In this document: positions 31,072 through 42,735 of the stretch, in pieces | Position numbering within the stretch: position 1 is the first letter of the stretch | Layout: every line of letters starts with the position of its first letter | Assembly (NCBI RefSeq): GCF_037975245.1 | Contig: NC_092577.1 | Location: 24,547,398-24,611,397 of the forward strand | Source: Apostichopus japonicus | Taxonomy: Eukaryota; Echinodermata; Holothuroidea; Aspidochirotida; Stichopodidae | DNA length: 64,000 bases | Reading direction: 5' to 3' | Notes under the pieces: generated by a model | The model's input: the letters and a program-made list of their open reading frames with translations, nothing else | What the model was told of the DNA's origin: nothing | The model's database searches: none | Position numbers and translations under genes: made by a program

Positions 31072-33781
31072 TGGCCCATACTTTTTCAGTTGCCACTTTG
31101 AACGTCAATGGCATGAGGGATCATCGCAAGCGCAGTCGCATTCAATGGAGGTCGACTGCGTTTGCCTGCAAGAAACACATATTTTGGAAGATGTCCCTCT
31201 ATGGGCTTATGAGTGGGGTGGTGGACTGCATGCTTCGTTTGGTTCGTCTTCATCCTGTGGCACTGTCATCCTTCTGTCACCTCGTCAGGCGGGTTGTGCC
31301 ACTAGGGTGGAGACGGATCACGAGGGCCGATTGCTTTGCATTCTTTTCAAGTATCCACAGGGTAACATCTCCCTTTGCAAATGTGTATGCTCCCAATCGG
31401 CCTTCTGCTAGACGAGACTTTTTTTTAACACACTGCCTTCCTTTGTTCCTGGTAGTGCTCCATGTGTCATGGTCGGAGACTCTGTGTCCCAGACTCGGGT
31501 CTTGACAGACTCGGGGCTTCTGTGTCTGCTAGTCCCAACGCTGGGATCACAGAATTGTACAGATTCACTTCGGCTCACCTTTTAGCCGATGTCTGGAGGC
31601 ATATGCACCCGTGTAGTACGGTATATACGTGGGTGAGGCCTAACGGAGAAGATGCCTCCAGGATAGATCGAGTGTATGCGCCCGTAAGTTTTCAATTTTC
31701 GGGTTGCAAGACGCTCAGCTGTCCGCTCTCTGACCATGACACTGTAGTAGCACGTTGTGTTTTGCCTTCCATTTTCCCCATCGGGCGGGGCCTATGGAAG
31801 CTTAACTGTCGGATTCTTGGCGAGGCAGAGTTCCGCCAGGGTTTCGAGACCAGATACAAAGGATGGCAAACATTGAAGCCGGCCTTTGCTTCTACATCCC
31901 AGTGGTGGGATGATGTCAGGTTGCGCATCAAACGCTACGCAATTCAGTATTGCGTGACCCGCGCACGGCGTCGAAGAGAAATTCTCGAAGCTGTGCGCGG
32001 AGGTGAAGTTTGGCGACCCTTCGGCAGTCATCGCTTTGCAGACTTATCTCGATGAAAAGTACCACGGTGCCCGCGTCAGGGCCCGTGTCGAAGCGGTAGA
32101 AGCCGAGGAGCGCCCTTCACTGAGGTTTTACCAGTCCGTTAGCTCATCGGCGGGTCACAGACGCGTCCCGTCTGTGCGCGCTACCGATGGGACCGTGGTC
32201 AGTGACCCTCACGGCATTGTCCGCGTGTATAAAGAGTATTATTCGAGTTTGTTTACGCGTGGCAATGTCGACTTGTCGGCACAGGCTGATTTCTTGAAGG
32301 GAATCTCAAAAAGCGTTCCCCACGATGTCAATGATATTTTAGGGGGCGGAATAACCACTGTTGAGCTTTGGAGGGCGCTTTCGAAGATGAAGAATGGCAA
32401 GTCCCCGGGTTCTGTCTCCATTACTGTATGTTTTGTTTAGGGAGTCCCTCTCTCGTCTTTTGGAAAGGGACTCCAAACTTGTTCCATTCGTTGTGCCAGG
32501 GGATGCCAAAGTGAAATGCGTTCAATATGCAGATGACGTAACGTGTGTTGTTTCGAGTCTGGGCTCCTTTCGTGCCCTCTCGCAGGATTTATCTATCTTT
32601 GAGAGAGCTACCGGGGCGAAGTTGAATCCGGAAAAGACAAAGGGGCTTCGCCTTGGTAGCTGGAGATACAGAGATTTACCATTCGATGCGTCGTGGTCGG
32701 ATCAGAATATCAACATTAATGGTATATGGTTCGGCTACGATGCACCTTGTGACGTCACCTGGAACGAGAGGGCTGAGGTATTTGGAGAGCAGGCTCGAGG
32801 CCTTTGGCACCCGCTGGCTTTCGATCCTAGGGAAAATCACCGTAATTAATCGTTTTGTTTCGCCCATCTTGTGGTACCCGGGCGCGGTGTATCCAATTCC
32901 GCGTCGCGTCCTGGTGCGGTTGGAGAGAGCGATATTTTCATTTATTTCGTCGGGTGGTACAGAGCTTCTCAAAAGGGCGGTAATGTACCAAAAACTGGAG
33001 AAGGGTGGGTTAGGGGTGGTTCATCTGGGAAGTAAATTGACCTTTTTGTTATTTAAGCAGTTGTTTGTAGCGGTAACTGACCCAGGGTTGCCTTGTTCAT
33101 ATTTTGTACGTTTTTGAGGCGGTTTGCACCTGCGTCGATGGGTCCCGGCGCTGTTTAGCAACAGAGAACCGCATAGTAGTACTCCAAACAGGGTGGTGCG
33201 TGTCATCTGCTCCGCTCTGATTGAGTTGACCTGTTGACCTGTCACAGCCGGCCCTCGTTCACAGTTGGTTGCGGGATAAGGCCTTGAATGAAGCTTTTGT
33301 CCAGGGACGTCATTCTGCCGAAGTATGGCGTTCGGTGCATTCAAGGCTGAATGGTTGCAGGCTCCGTGATCTCGCATGGAGAGTTGCACACGGTGCCTTG
33401 GTGACCAACCTAAAAAGATATCATTGGCGATTGGGTGATGGACTATGCTCTAGGACCGGCTGTGACAGCTTAGAGGCTTTTTACGTGCAAAGAAACGGAC
33501 ACGGACCAAAGGTCTACAAAACCAAAAACAATCCCAGTCTGTTTAACAAACACCAAAAACCCAGCTTAGAGAGTACTGCTCGTTTTTTGGCATTTTTGCT
33601 TTGTAGTAAACTTATGGGAGTGGTTCCACACCTGGACCGACCGTTTTACGGGAGACCGTTCATGGTCGGTAGGGCAGGGCTTTTTTTATATGGGGTAGAC
33701 CCTTCAGTTTGTTCGGTAGCTGTGTTGCACCGCATCATTTTTGTTTGCTCTATTTTAAAAAAAACATGTTTGGCGGAATAG
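31072..33781 (+). pseudogene. Tx1-B ORF2 remnant
   Basis: The endonuclease is recognisable (TFSVATLNVNGM, then CVPDSGLDRLGASVSA and LSDHDTVVARCVL) but shifts frame near 31140, 31190, 31420 and 31480. The reverse transcriptase front is present to KNGKSPGS, then joins directly to the SPLLYVLF region (near 32411), removing conserved motifs. YADD is encoded near 32528-32540. Later parts have further frameshifts, a stop near 33116 and an 87-bp nested Tx1 tail. Dead. Confidence 0.85.
33476..33562 (-). mobile_element. 87-bp Tx1 3'-end insertion in Tx1-B
   Basis: This insert, absent from Tx1-A and Tx1-C, is flanked by AGCTTAGAG (33467-33475 and 33563-33571). Read on the minus strand it is the last ~85 bases of the Tx1-D type 3' UTR, ending ACGTAAAAAGC. 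It is an extremely truncated LINE insertion and a useful marker of the 3' terminus. Confidence 0.82.
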
Positions 33782-34250
33782 CTGTAATTTGGTAATCAAG
33801 TAGCTGTGCTCGAAAATTTGCTAGTAACGGTCATTTATTGAGGTCAGACTTCCAACTGTATGAAGCCAGATATATCTGGATATTTTTGTAATCCAGATAT
33901 CCATATCAAGTTTCATATGGCCATGTAAAGCCAGATATATCTTGATATGATTGTAATCCAGATATCCATATCAAGTTTCATATGGCCATATAAAGCAAGA
34001 TATAACTGGATATAGAGTCAATCCAGATACGCATATAAAGTTTGATATGGCCATATAAAGCCAGATATATATTGATATAATTGTAATCCAGATATCCATA
34101 TCAACTTTCATATGACCATATAAAGCCAGATATATCTTCATATAATTGTAATCCAGATATCCATATCAAGCTTGATATGGCCACATGCAGTTGGGAGTCT
34201 GACCCCGTGACCTCGAATGATCAACGATCACGCATATCATTAAATTTGAA
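33782..34250. mobile_element. Fold-back element with five 65-bp repeats
   Basis: The left border carries GGTCAGACTTCCAACTG and the right border the inverted counterpart CAGTTGGGAGTCTGACC, giving imperfect inverted ends. Between them (33865-34189) are five tandem units of 65 bp that start GCCAGATATA and end CATATAAA; each holds short palindromes such as CCAGATATATCTGG. No ORF. A related partial copy is at 44493-44760. Confidence 0.65.
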
Positions 34251-36064
34251 TTTGCCCGCATTTTACGTAAAGTCGGTCCTACGTTTCACTCACAGAATTT
34301 ATAGTTTACAATTGATAGTTTACAACTTACCGGAACCTCACAGAATGGATTAAAAGTAATTCCAATGTATGGTAGGGCAAAGATACCCGATAAAATATCA
34401 ACGAAAACCTATGAAACAACGATTGCAATCCAACTTCGTCCTCACACATGTATTCCTAACTGACACAAAATAGGTCAAAACGAACCAACGAAAGAGTTAC
34501 AGCAAAAAAGTTCTCCCATTTGTGGATCTTGTACTCTCCTACATGATGCTGTAAAGATTGGGTGAAATGGTTGTCTAAGACGGCCAGTCACAAAACGATT
34601 ACCTCGACTCGGCGATTTTGTTGCTGTCGCCGCCATTTTGAAATTAGGTAGACTTTCGCCAAGCCGTTTGCATGCTATGGGCTACTACCGACAAGACTTC
34701 ACTCAAATCTTTTTCAATGTAGTGGAACCCATTCCTTTAGTGTACGGTCTATTAGGAATGTTAGGTTTTGTGGCGTAATTTAAGTTGTGCTAAGGTTTGG
34801 AAGAAATTTTGTCCCAAATTCTAATATATGTTTAGGTAAAATGTGAAATTACTGAGAGCTGCGTATGGGAGGCGTAAGAGAGACAAAATGGGGAGGGGGC
34901 AAGGGAGTCTGTTGTCAAAACTGAAGGGGTCATACCACATATCGAATATACAAAGGTAACATGGCCTAGGCCAAACCTTATTTCTAGTTGTTTTCTAAGG
35001 AACTTCCAACAATTCCGAATGATTTATACCTACAATACCAAATGATTTATACTTACCCACTTACCATAATTCCACAGTAGCCCTTACTCAGTGAGATTCT
35101 GCAAAGCTGGGTACTCATCTGTTGCTTATATTCATCAATAAATATCAGTTAACAGTTTTCCAGTCAATACCAATCCTTGTTTGGTTCATGTATCACACTA
35201 CATAACCACTTGTCAATATTGGAGTTAAGTACTGTGGCTTGGGTAGGGGTGTGTTGTTTAGGGGAGGGGTGTGGTGTTTTTAGGGGTTTTGAGGGAGGGA
35301 ATGTGGTGCTTAGCGGATTTGGGGAAGGGTTTTGAGTTTCCCAGCTTTGGGATGGGTGTGGTGTTCACCAGCTTTGGGAAGAGTTAGGGTATTTTGGAGG
35401 GATGAGGTGGTTTTGCCACATATGGGGACTTTAATTAAAAGCGGACTTTCAGTACACAGGACGTGTTTGGATACATTACGTTCTATGGATACTCTGACCA
35501 AATATTTTGAGTAGGGCTGTTTTCTTTTTCTTTTGCACATGCATAGTAGAACATTAGTCAACAGTGGAAATAGAGTTGCCTGGTCTTTTATTGATTTTAT
35601 AACTGTAACAATAAGGCACTTTAAGCAACAGAAAAAAGAAAACAAAAACATTTGGTGTGACACTCTCCATGAAAGAACATGTTTTAATGTCCTGTGAAAA
35701 TATGGGCATGAAATATAAATTACTTCGATCACTTCAAAGTGAAATTTGAACAAAATTTGAATACTTCTTGAAATGAAACACACTTCATACTGTGAAGACT
35801 TCATACAATAATATTGTCTGAAAAAAAATCACACACATGTCAAGTGCATTATGACTGGAAGGGGTATTTCAAGGTGGCATAGTGAAGGCATGACATAGCA
35901 ACAACAGTTCAGGTGGCAGGATGGATAGTTTTGTAACTTTGAAATGGTGAGATATACCTGTGACATATAGCATAAGATATAGCATAAGATTAAAATTAAA
36001 AGACAAATATATAAAAGTAAAAGGTAAGAGTAGAAACTACAAAGTAAATAAATAAGTCCAAACT
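34251..36064. other. Unassigned sequence
   Basis: No recognisable gene. A minus-strand open frame at 35310-35804 (164 codons) has an irregular, hydrophobic and basic composition with no motif and overlaps G-rich repeats on the plus strand (GGGTGTGGTGTT variants at 35245-35410). The segment 34555-34640 resembles 44195-44260 (GTTGTCTAAGACG.), so it is part of a dispersed repeat. Confidence 0.4.
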
Positions 36065-36529
36065 TGACATATAACTTTAACAACCTGGTCTTCTTCAGAA
36101 ATAGGAGCACCAATAGCAGCCCAACGATCCATAATTCCTTTCATATAATTCCAATTATTTCCAACTGACTTGCCCTCTGCCGTTTCAGTTCTGAGGTACT
36201 TTTCTTGAGCTGAATTTTGTTGCTTAGAGAATCCTTTTCGAACAGAGTACGCAAGGCATCCTAGGCATCACTTGGTTTGTCACTTGTAATTAATTCCAGC
36301 TGACTAGATGCTATTGCAAGCACAATGGTGAAAAATGCCACTTGTGTCTTTTTCAAGTTTGCACTCTTCTACTTCTCACATACAGTAACCCCGAACTTTC
36401 CTGAGCCATCCTCATAGCCCACAGGTCTTTTGCAAGAAACAAATGTTTCATCTGGAAATTCCATGTCAGCCAGTTCGAGCCATCCATTTTGTTAATTTTC
36501 CACGTCATATTTTCTGTTGTTCCAGCCAT
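36065..36529 (-). pseudogene. Ty1/copia-type gag relic
   Basis: From an ATG at 36529 the minus strand reads KINKMDGSNWLTWNFQMKHL, the start typical of copia gag proteins. After frameshifts it continues with VAFFTIVLAIASSQLELITS, DALRTLFEKDSLSNKIQLKK, then TETAEGKSVGNNWNYMKGIM and AAIGAPISEEDQVVK, matching the order of the copia gag (UBN2-like) domain. At least two frameshifts and two stops interrupt it. It ends at about 36065, before the nucleocapsid knuckle, and no copia pol was found nearby. It would have formed the element's particle shell. Confidence 0.6.
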
Positions 36530-38329
36530 ATTGGTCAGTTGTCACGACTAAATCAACCAATTTAAGTACCGACATTTCCCAAGAAATGGTTCCAAAATCA
36601 GCACAAATTCCAAACAACAATCTATTCTACACAGTTAACTTCCAGTGTATGTGTCTGGGCCAATAACCTGTTCGAGTTAGCTAGAGAATAGGCATGAGAC
36701 TGCTGAGTATATTACAGCCTGTTGCTGCACACAACTTGTTCTTTCTATAAGAGTATAACAGAAACTGAGGACAAATGTAAATTACATATATATAGAAAAC
36801 AAAATTGCTTAAAGGTAGCACACTAATAATACAACCTGATTAAACAAACAATAGTTTGGAGCAGAGTTGTAACAACAGGCACTTAACTGATCCACAGGCT
36901 GCATTCCTTCTTACTACGGGTACATATAACAGAGCTAGGAACTTAAAGATATATAGTATTAAATAGAATATTAAATAGTATTAAATAGAATGTATTAAAT
37001 AGAACTCTGGAAGCTCTCTGGGCTATAAGTAGCTATGTACAACTACATGGCTCTATGAGGTGCAATTGTTCTCAAGTACCAGCAGTAGGTCTAACTGTAA
37101 TAGCAATAAGTATAAAGTGTAAGCAGTATAAAGCAAGCTAGTTTTATTTCTGTGTTACGTATCTTGCTCTACCTAACTACATATTAAGCATAGGGAATTG
37201 GGCCTAGACTTAAGTCATGGATCTAATAACGGTCTTGAACACTTGTAACAAAGTGACATTGAAATGGATCCCGATCCCAGGATGGAGGAAATTTCCACCC
37301 AGTCCAGCTTTAATAAAACTCATAATAAGCCATGATCTTCACTTATACACAAGGACAAGAAGGCGTAGGCTAAGAACTAAAGGCCTTAGTCCGTTATTAA
37401 AATTGGACTAAACTCTGCAGGTATTCTAGTATTACTAAAACTAGGCTAGGGCCTACCTGTAGTAAAAACTTGTCGTAGTATATTACTTTAGTAAATACAA
37501 AAGTACTAGGCCTATAGGCTTAGCCTAGGCTTGTACTAGTAATATTACTGTCCGCTATGCCAGCGAATTTTCAAATTTTAACAATTTAGTGGCCATAAGT
37601 AGTACCGTGACTTATCAACTCCCTGATTTTTCCATATTAACGCAAAAAATGAAGGGAATCTATGCCGAATAGAAAGATTTCGAAAAATACGAGACGTTGC
37701 AAATCTAGCACTAGCTACATCATAGTCGACATATAGCGCTAGGCTGCACGTTATAGGATACGGTGTGTGAGGATGTAGTAGACAGAAATAACAACGGATT
37801 TTTGTGTTTCACCAATGGTCTGGTGGCACCATGTATTTAAACATGAAATTAGATATAATCGGTAAAATCAAGAGGGCAGTGGGTAAGACTCAAGAGAAAC
37901 CCCCTGACACACTGCAAAGAGAAGAAATAAGTAAAAGTGAAAACTAGGAAAAATGACTATACAGTATATACAGCACTCTAGAGGTAAAATATTAACGTCA
38001 CCTCAAACCAAGGCCAAAAGGGTGTACATGCACGGACATCGTTATGACATCTTTAACTTAACTAGCAGTGGTATTAATCCAACGTATAACAATACATAGT
38101 AGAAGTAGCTGCGACCATTACGTCCCTGACACGTCTGTCAATAACAACAACTTAATACTAAACAAGAGGGTATTGTCCATATACGGCTTAACTACATGTA
38201 TACTGCTTTAAGTTATAACATTTTAGTAAAACAATACTAACTCGGATAGTGCATGGCGAAATTAATACGAACCATTGAATTTGGTCAAAGGGAAGGAAAA
38301 TATCTTAACTATTATGCATACTATCACTT
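36530..38329. other. Unassigned AT-rich sequence
   Basis: No gene-like signal. It includes a short array of TATTAAATAGAA units at 36955-37005 and several CCTAGGCT palindromes near 37440-37540. Confidence 0.45.
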
Positions 38330-38719
38330 TGTAGAGTCCGAGGGCTTGACAACGGACAGACTTTGAACACAAAACACAGAAACAAGAAAATACATGTGCA
38401 CACTCTGAGGGTCTGGGAGGCTCTGCCTTACTTCTTTATTCAGTCTTACTAACTAGACTGCTTGTCTAGCTATTTACATAACATAAATGCATAAGAACAA
38501 TGTACCATTGATAAGAGGAATGTAGCATGTACCACAACAACTATAGACCACTGGTCTAGCTATTAACATAATATATGCATAAAGAACAATATACCATTGA
38601 TAGAAGGAATGAACTGAATACAGTACTATGTCCACCTGGTATACATGTAAACTGACACACATACTTCTTGTACATAACAGTGCCAGTGCAAGCCGCATAA
38701 GTAATAAGCTATCTCTACA
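38330..38719 (-). repeat. PHD-gypsy 3' LTR
   Basis: 390 bp, ends TGTAGAG and CTCTACA. Immediately upstream on the minus strand is a polypurine tract (GGGGCGGGGGGAG, 38720-38735), followed by the end of pol. Confidence 0.92.
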
Positions 38720-38756
38720 ACTCCCCCCGCCCCAAAGCACCCCTTTTTCCAAAAAA

Positions 38757-41605
38757 TTACCAGAACAACTTCAATTGGTCCACATGGGCCAGCCTAGTTT
38801 CCCCCGACTTCTCCTCTCGTATACGAAATGTCACTGGAGAAACCTGCCCAGAAACCATGTAAGGTCCCCTCCACTTTGGTGCTAGTTTTGCAGAAAATTG
38901 TTTTCTTAAGTTTGATAAAGCATGTGATCGGAGTGCCACCACATCACCCACTCTGACTATAGACTCTTCCCTCTTTCTATCATACTGCCCTTTATTGACC
39001 TTTGTCTGGCGTTCCATGTTCTGTTTTGCAACTGCCCACATGGCTTCCTTATCCCTTACTACCTTGCTATCACTCCCCACCCATTCTCCAGGTCCTCTCA
39101 GGGTACGGTTAAGAAATAACTCTGCTGGTGAGAATCCAGTGGAATCATGTACATAGGAATTAAGGGCAAACATAAACTCTGGTACCAAGTCATCCCACTC
39201 TGTATGATCACCCTTCATAAAACAACACAACATAGAAACTAAGTTTCTATTAACCCTCTCAACCCAATTGGCCTGAGGATGATAGGGGCTTGTAAATGAC
39301 CTCTTTACACCCCAGAGAACACATACTTGGGCCACCTTCTGTGAAATCATTTGTGGTCCATTGTCAGAGACTAGAGTATTACAAGCCCCCCAAGTACAAA
39401 ATAATTGTCTAATAACGGCTGCTAAAATTTTACCAGTTGCCCTTCTGAGTGTAACTAAGAAGGAAAATCTTGAAAAATGATCTGTCAATACCAGTATATA
39501 TAATTTGCCCTCTTTACTTTCTGGGAAGGGGCCCAAAAGATCCATAGCCAGAATATCCCATGGACACCTGCTCACAGTAGACTGCATATACCCTGATGAT
39601 TTTCGATACACTGGTTTAGTCAACTGGCAAATCCTACATCGTTTGATGAACTTTTCAACAGAAGATTTCATACTCTTCCACCAAAATTTCTCCCTTATTT
39701 TAGAAATTGTCTTTCTTACACCTAAGTGGGGGCACGTAGGTGAACAATGGTAGTGATTGATAACTTCATTCACTAACTGATCCGGGACTACAACTCTTTG
39801 CCCGGCTGGCCCGATCTTGTACTTTAGTAGGTCTTCCTCCATTACATAACCATGCATGCCAACATCTTCAACATTACCCTGCTTTAAACCTTGCCTAATG
39901 GTCAACAACCTCGAATCATCTTGTTGATTCAGAAGGAACTGATTCTCATCTGGAAGGACACAACTCTTAATGCTACGTTCTACACACTCGTCACTTTCAG
40001 CTAACGCTGCCTGTGAGATCCCAGAAGAACACTCAGCACAGTGATAGTTGTCTATTTTATCAACTTCCTCCTTGCTCAGACCTAGACATACCCAATGGAA
40101 CCACCTATCACAATTCTCACACTGGATCCAAAATATCTTTGACGAAGGATCCCCTTTGCAATCCGGATGAAAACATACATTTTGGTCATAATTAACCACA
40201 CCTATCACTGCTCTAGAGAGTGCATCTGGGACAACATTTTGAGACCCAGGCCTATAATGAATGATGTAATCAAATTCCTGAAGTCTCAAAGCCCACCTCA
40301 TTAGTCTTCCTTTTAATGCCTTTGCGCGCAGCATCCACACTAACGCTTGATGGTCCGTATACACTACAGTGCTTGAACCCTCCAAATAAGGACGCCATTT
40401 CTCTAATGCCCAAATTACAGCTAAACACTCCAGTTCTGTGGCTGAATAATTTCTCTCCGCATTACTCAATGCCCGAGAAGCAAATGCTATAACTCGAAGC
40501 TCACCTGCATGATTGACTTGCATTAAGGCCGCCCCTAAACCTACACCACTAGCATCAGTATGGACTTCAAATTGCCTACTACAATCAGGAATACTAAGAG
40601 ACACAGCCCGGGCTATCACCTCTTTTAATTGCTCAAATGCATTTTGGCACTCCCCTGACCAATCCCATCTTATATCTTTCCTCCGCAAGTTGTTAAGAGG
40701 TTCCACCAGTGTGGCATAATTTGGAATGAATTTAGAACACCACCCACTCAAGCCCAAAAAACGCTCAAGTGCTTTTTTGTTTGTCGGTGAAGGAAACATC
40801 TCAACTGCCTCACTTTTAGAAGGATCCAAATTAATGCCGTCTCCATTAATAACATACCCCAAAAATTTAACCTCCTTATACACAAGATTACATTTAGCTG
40901 GATTTACTGTTAGGCCTGCATTCTTAAGACACTCCAAAACTTTATGCAGATCTTCAAAATGTTCCTGAATGGTAGATGAATGAACTACAATATCATCAAT
41001 ATATGGATAGTAATTATTACTTGTACTTCCCTCTAGAGACTGAAAGACAACATCCAGGAGGTTCTGAAAGTACTTACTTGCATTCTTTAAACCAAATGGT
41101 AATCGCTTAAACTGATAAACACCCTCTTCACACACAAAAGCTGTCTTTGGCTGGTCATCAGGATGAATGGCTGCTTGCCAAAACCCTGACTTCAAATCTA
41201 ATGTTGAAAAAACCCTAGAATTACACATAGAATACAAAATAGCATCAATACTTGGTATGGGATAGTTGGAAGACTTAGTAACTGCATTAAGAGCCCGATA
41301 ATCGACTGCCATCCTATAAGTACCATCTGGTTTATCAACCATCACCACCGGACTGCACCACTCTGATACAGAAGGGATAATGATATCTTGTTCTAGCATA
41401 TCATGAATCTGTTTCTTTAGATTTGCCCTTTTGCTTGGTGCCAACTTATATGGACGTTTCTTTACCGGCGCTGCCTCCCCCGTTTCTATTCTATGTTGCA
41501 GCCAGCCACAGTAGCCAGGTTTGTCCACAAAGACCTCTTTAAAGTTTTCTACCAGCCCCTTTACCTGCTTCTCATACCCCAATTTACCCGATACTGCCCT
41601 CAGAG
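38757..41605 (-). CDS. PHD-gypsy Pol: RT, RNase H, PHD finger, integrase
   Basis: The open frame extends to 41906 but its first ~100 codons are the out-of-frame shadow of gag. True pol sequence starts near KLGYEKQVKGLVENFKEVF (about 41580). Numbered from 41906: reverse transcriptase about 140-330, with catalytic YIDD at 302-305; RNase H about 440-560 (VHTDASGVGLGAAL, ELECLAVIWALEKW); a PHD finger at 578-626; integrase about 710-1000. The integrase has HYHCSPTCPH...CRIC, catalytic D (AMDLLGP), D (VSDNGPQ) and E (WVERVNR), then a GPY/F-like KLAPKWRGPYMVSG. It ends at a stop just before the 3' LTR. No retropepsin DTG/DSG motif was seen. All other catalytic residues are present. Confidence 0.9.
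40029..40175 (-). other. PHD finger domain inside PHD-gypsy Pol
   Basis: Between RNase H and integrase the protein has a C4HC3 pattern: CFHPDC, WIQCENCDRWFHWVC, and after 15 residues CAEC. The WIQC.NCD.WFHW.C wording is the core of PHD fingers that read histone H3 tails; the tryptophan before the third cysteine is in the position of an aromatic-cage residue in H3K4me3 readers such as TAF3. The fold assignment rests on residue spacing; binding specificity is inference. Confidence 0.8.
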
Positions 41606-42594
41606 CGTGCACATGTTTTGATGCCAACATTAGCATTTTGATCACGTGACACATTTGAACAGTTATAACTGAAATGTCCCCATTCACCACAGGTATAACA
41701 TCTGATGTTATTAAGATCTGTAGCTGGTCGGCGAATTCTACTCGCTTGGCTAGAAGCTGGCCTCTGTGACTGCCCTGTTGTTTCACCGGCAATATGGAAA
41801 TATGGTCGTGTAGTAGCTGACATCGATCTGGAACCTTGACTCTGTCGATTCCTGCTAGTGACCCTGGCAACCAAGATGTTATCGGCAAAGTCTGAAATTT
41901 CCACAAAGGAAGTCCACTTCTGCTCCAGTAACTTTAAACGCAAAGATTCGTCTCTTAATGAGGAGATCATTTGATCAACAGCAATCAAATCCATTATTCT
42001 AGTAAACTCGGGTGAAGATGCCAATCTATCTGTGGGAGCTGTCCAACGTCTCAAATACAAACTAAGCCGACTACCGTACTGTCTGAAAGTTTCTGATGGG
42101 CCCTTTACAGCAGAACGAAACTTCTCCCTGTACGTATCTGGAGTAAGCTGAAATGCTGCCAACAATGCATCCTTAACTACAACATAACTTTGTTTCTGAC
42201 TTTCACTTAAAATGTGGAAAGCTTTCTGTGCCTTGCCAGTCAAGTATGGTTCCAATAGAATAGGCCATCTCTTCGAAGGAATTTCTTGGCTATTACAAAG
42301 TCTTTCAAACGTAGACAAATAGCATTCTAAATCATCTTCAGCACTGAGGGGATGCAAGCCTTCCAACCTAAACTTGACAATGGGTGAATTAACACTCATT
42401 TTTGGTGAAAATTTTGAAGTCACATCAGACAAATTTGGTATAGTCTGAAGAGCCTTAACTCTCTCTTCCTTGGTTTTCAAAACTTTTAAATCTAAGCAAT
42501 AGTTCTCACATAGCTCTTTAATATACTCTGATAACATGTACTTAAGATGGGGATACCTCTCAGTCTCACTATCCTGTTTAGTTTTGCCCTCCAT
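41584..42594 (-). CDS. PHD-gypsy Gag
   Basis: The start is placed at the ATG at 42594, in good context (ACCATGG), giving 336 residues; the frame is open further upstream to 42705 but that part overlaps the leader. The capsid region has an arrangement seen in SCAN-like gags: LECYLSTFERLCNSQEIPSK, TPDTYREKFRSA, then IMDLIAVDQMISSLRDESLR. One CCHC knuckle follows (CYTCGEWGHFSYNC). It should form the particle and bind RNA. The stop at 41584 is only about 40 codons after the knuckle, and pol lies in the +1 frame, so Gag-Pol would need a +1 shift or equivalent. Intact. Confidence 0.88.
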   Translation of the reverse strand: MEGKTKQDSETERYPHLKYMLSEYIKELCENYCLDLKVLKTKEERVKALQTIPNLSDVTSKFSPKMSVNSPIVKFRLEGLHPLSAEDDLECYLSTFERLCNSQEIPSKRWPILLEPYLTGKAQKAFHILSESQKQSYVVVKDALLAAFQLTPDTYREKFRSAVKGPSETFRQYGSRLSLYLRRWTAPTDRLASSPEFTRIMDLIAVDQMISSLRDESLRLKLLEQKWTSFVEISDFADNILVARVTSRNRQSQGSRSMSATTRPYFHIAGETTGQSQRPASSQASRIRRPATDLNNIRCYTCGEWGHFSYNCSNVSRDQNANVGIKTCARSEGSIG

Positions 42595-42735
42595 GGTGAC
42601 AGCTCCTTGGCAGTAAAACAGGTAGAAGAGTATAACAGCAAAATGAACCACAGTGCTTCCAAGATAACACATCAATATAGAGTTCCAATACCTAAGCCTT
42701 AACAAAATTCAGTGTCAATGGATACATGGTATACC

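Larger units (their letters stand above)
29692..33781 (+). mobile_element. Tx1-B: degraded Tx1 LINE copy
   Basis: A plus-strand copy of the Tx1-A family with the same 5' leader (GTTGG.AGTTGG, CGTGGA.TGCAGACGTGTTTTTCG). Its ORF1 and ORF2 carry frameshifts, and about 570 bp of the reverse transcriptase is deleted near 32411. It ends abruptly at 33781 inside ORF2, about 370 bp short of the Tx1 3' end, next to a fold-back repeat. Its 5' end sits in the Gmr1-A integrase. No target duplication can be read because the 3' end is lost. Confidence 0.88.

Noticed and set aside
33865-34189. CRISPR-like array
   Set aside because: The units are contiguous 65-bp tandem repeats without unique spacers, in an animal genome.
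35310-35804. 164-codon minus-strand ORF
   Set aside because: Hydrophobic and basic irregular composition, no motif, and part of it is the complement of G-rich simple repeats.
41584-41906. Gag-pol overlap of 323 bases as a long dual-coding region
   Set aside because: In the overlap the pol frame encodes no recognisable domain; true pol homology begins only near the gag stop, so the upstream part is a chance open frame.
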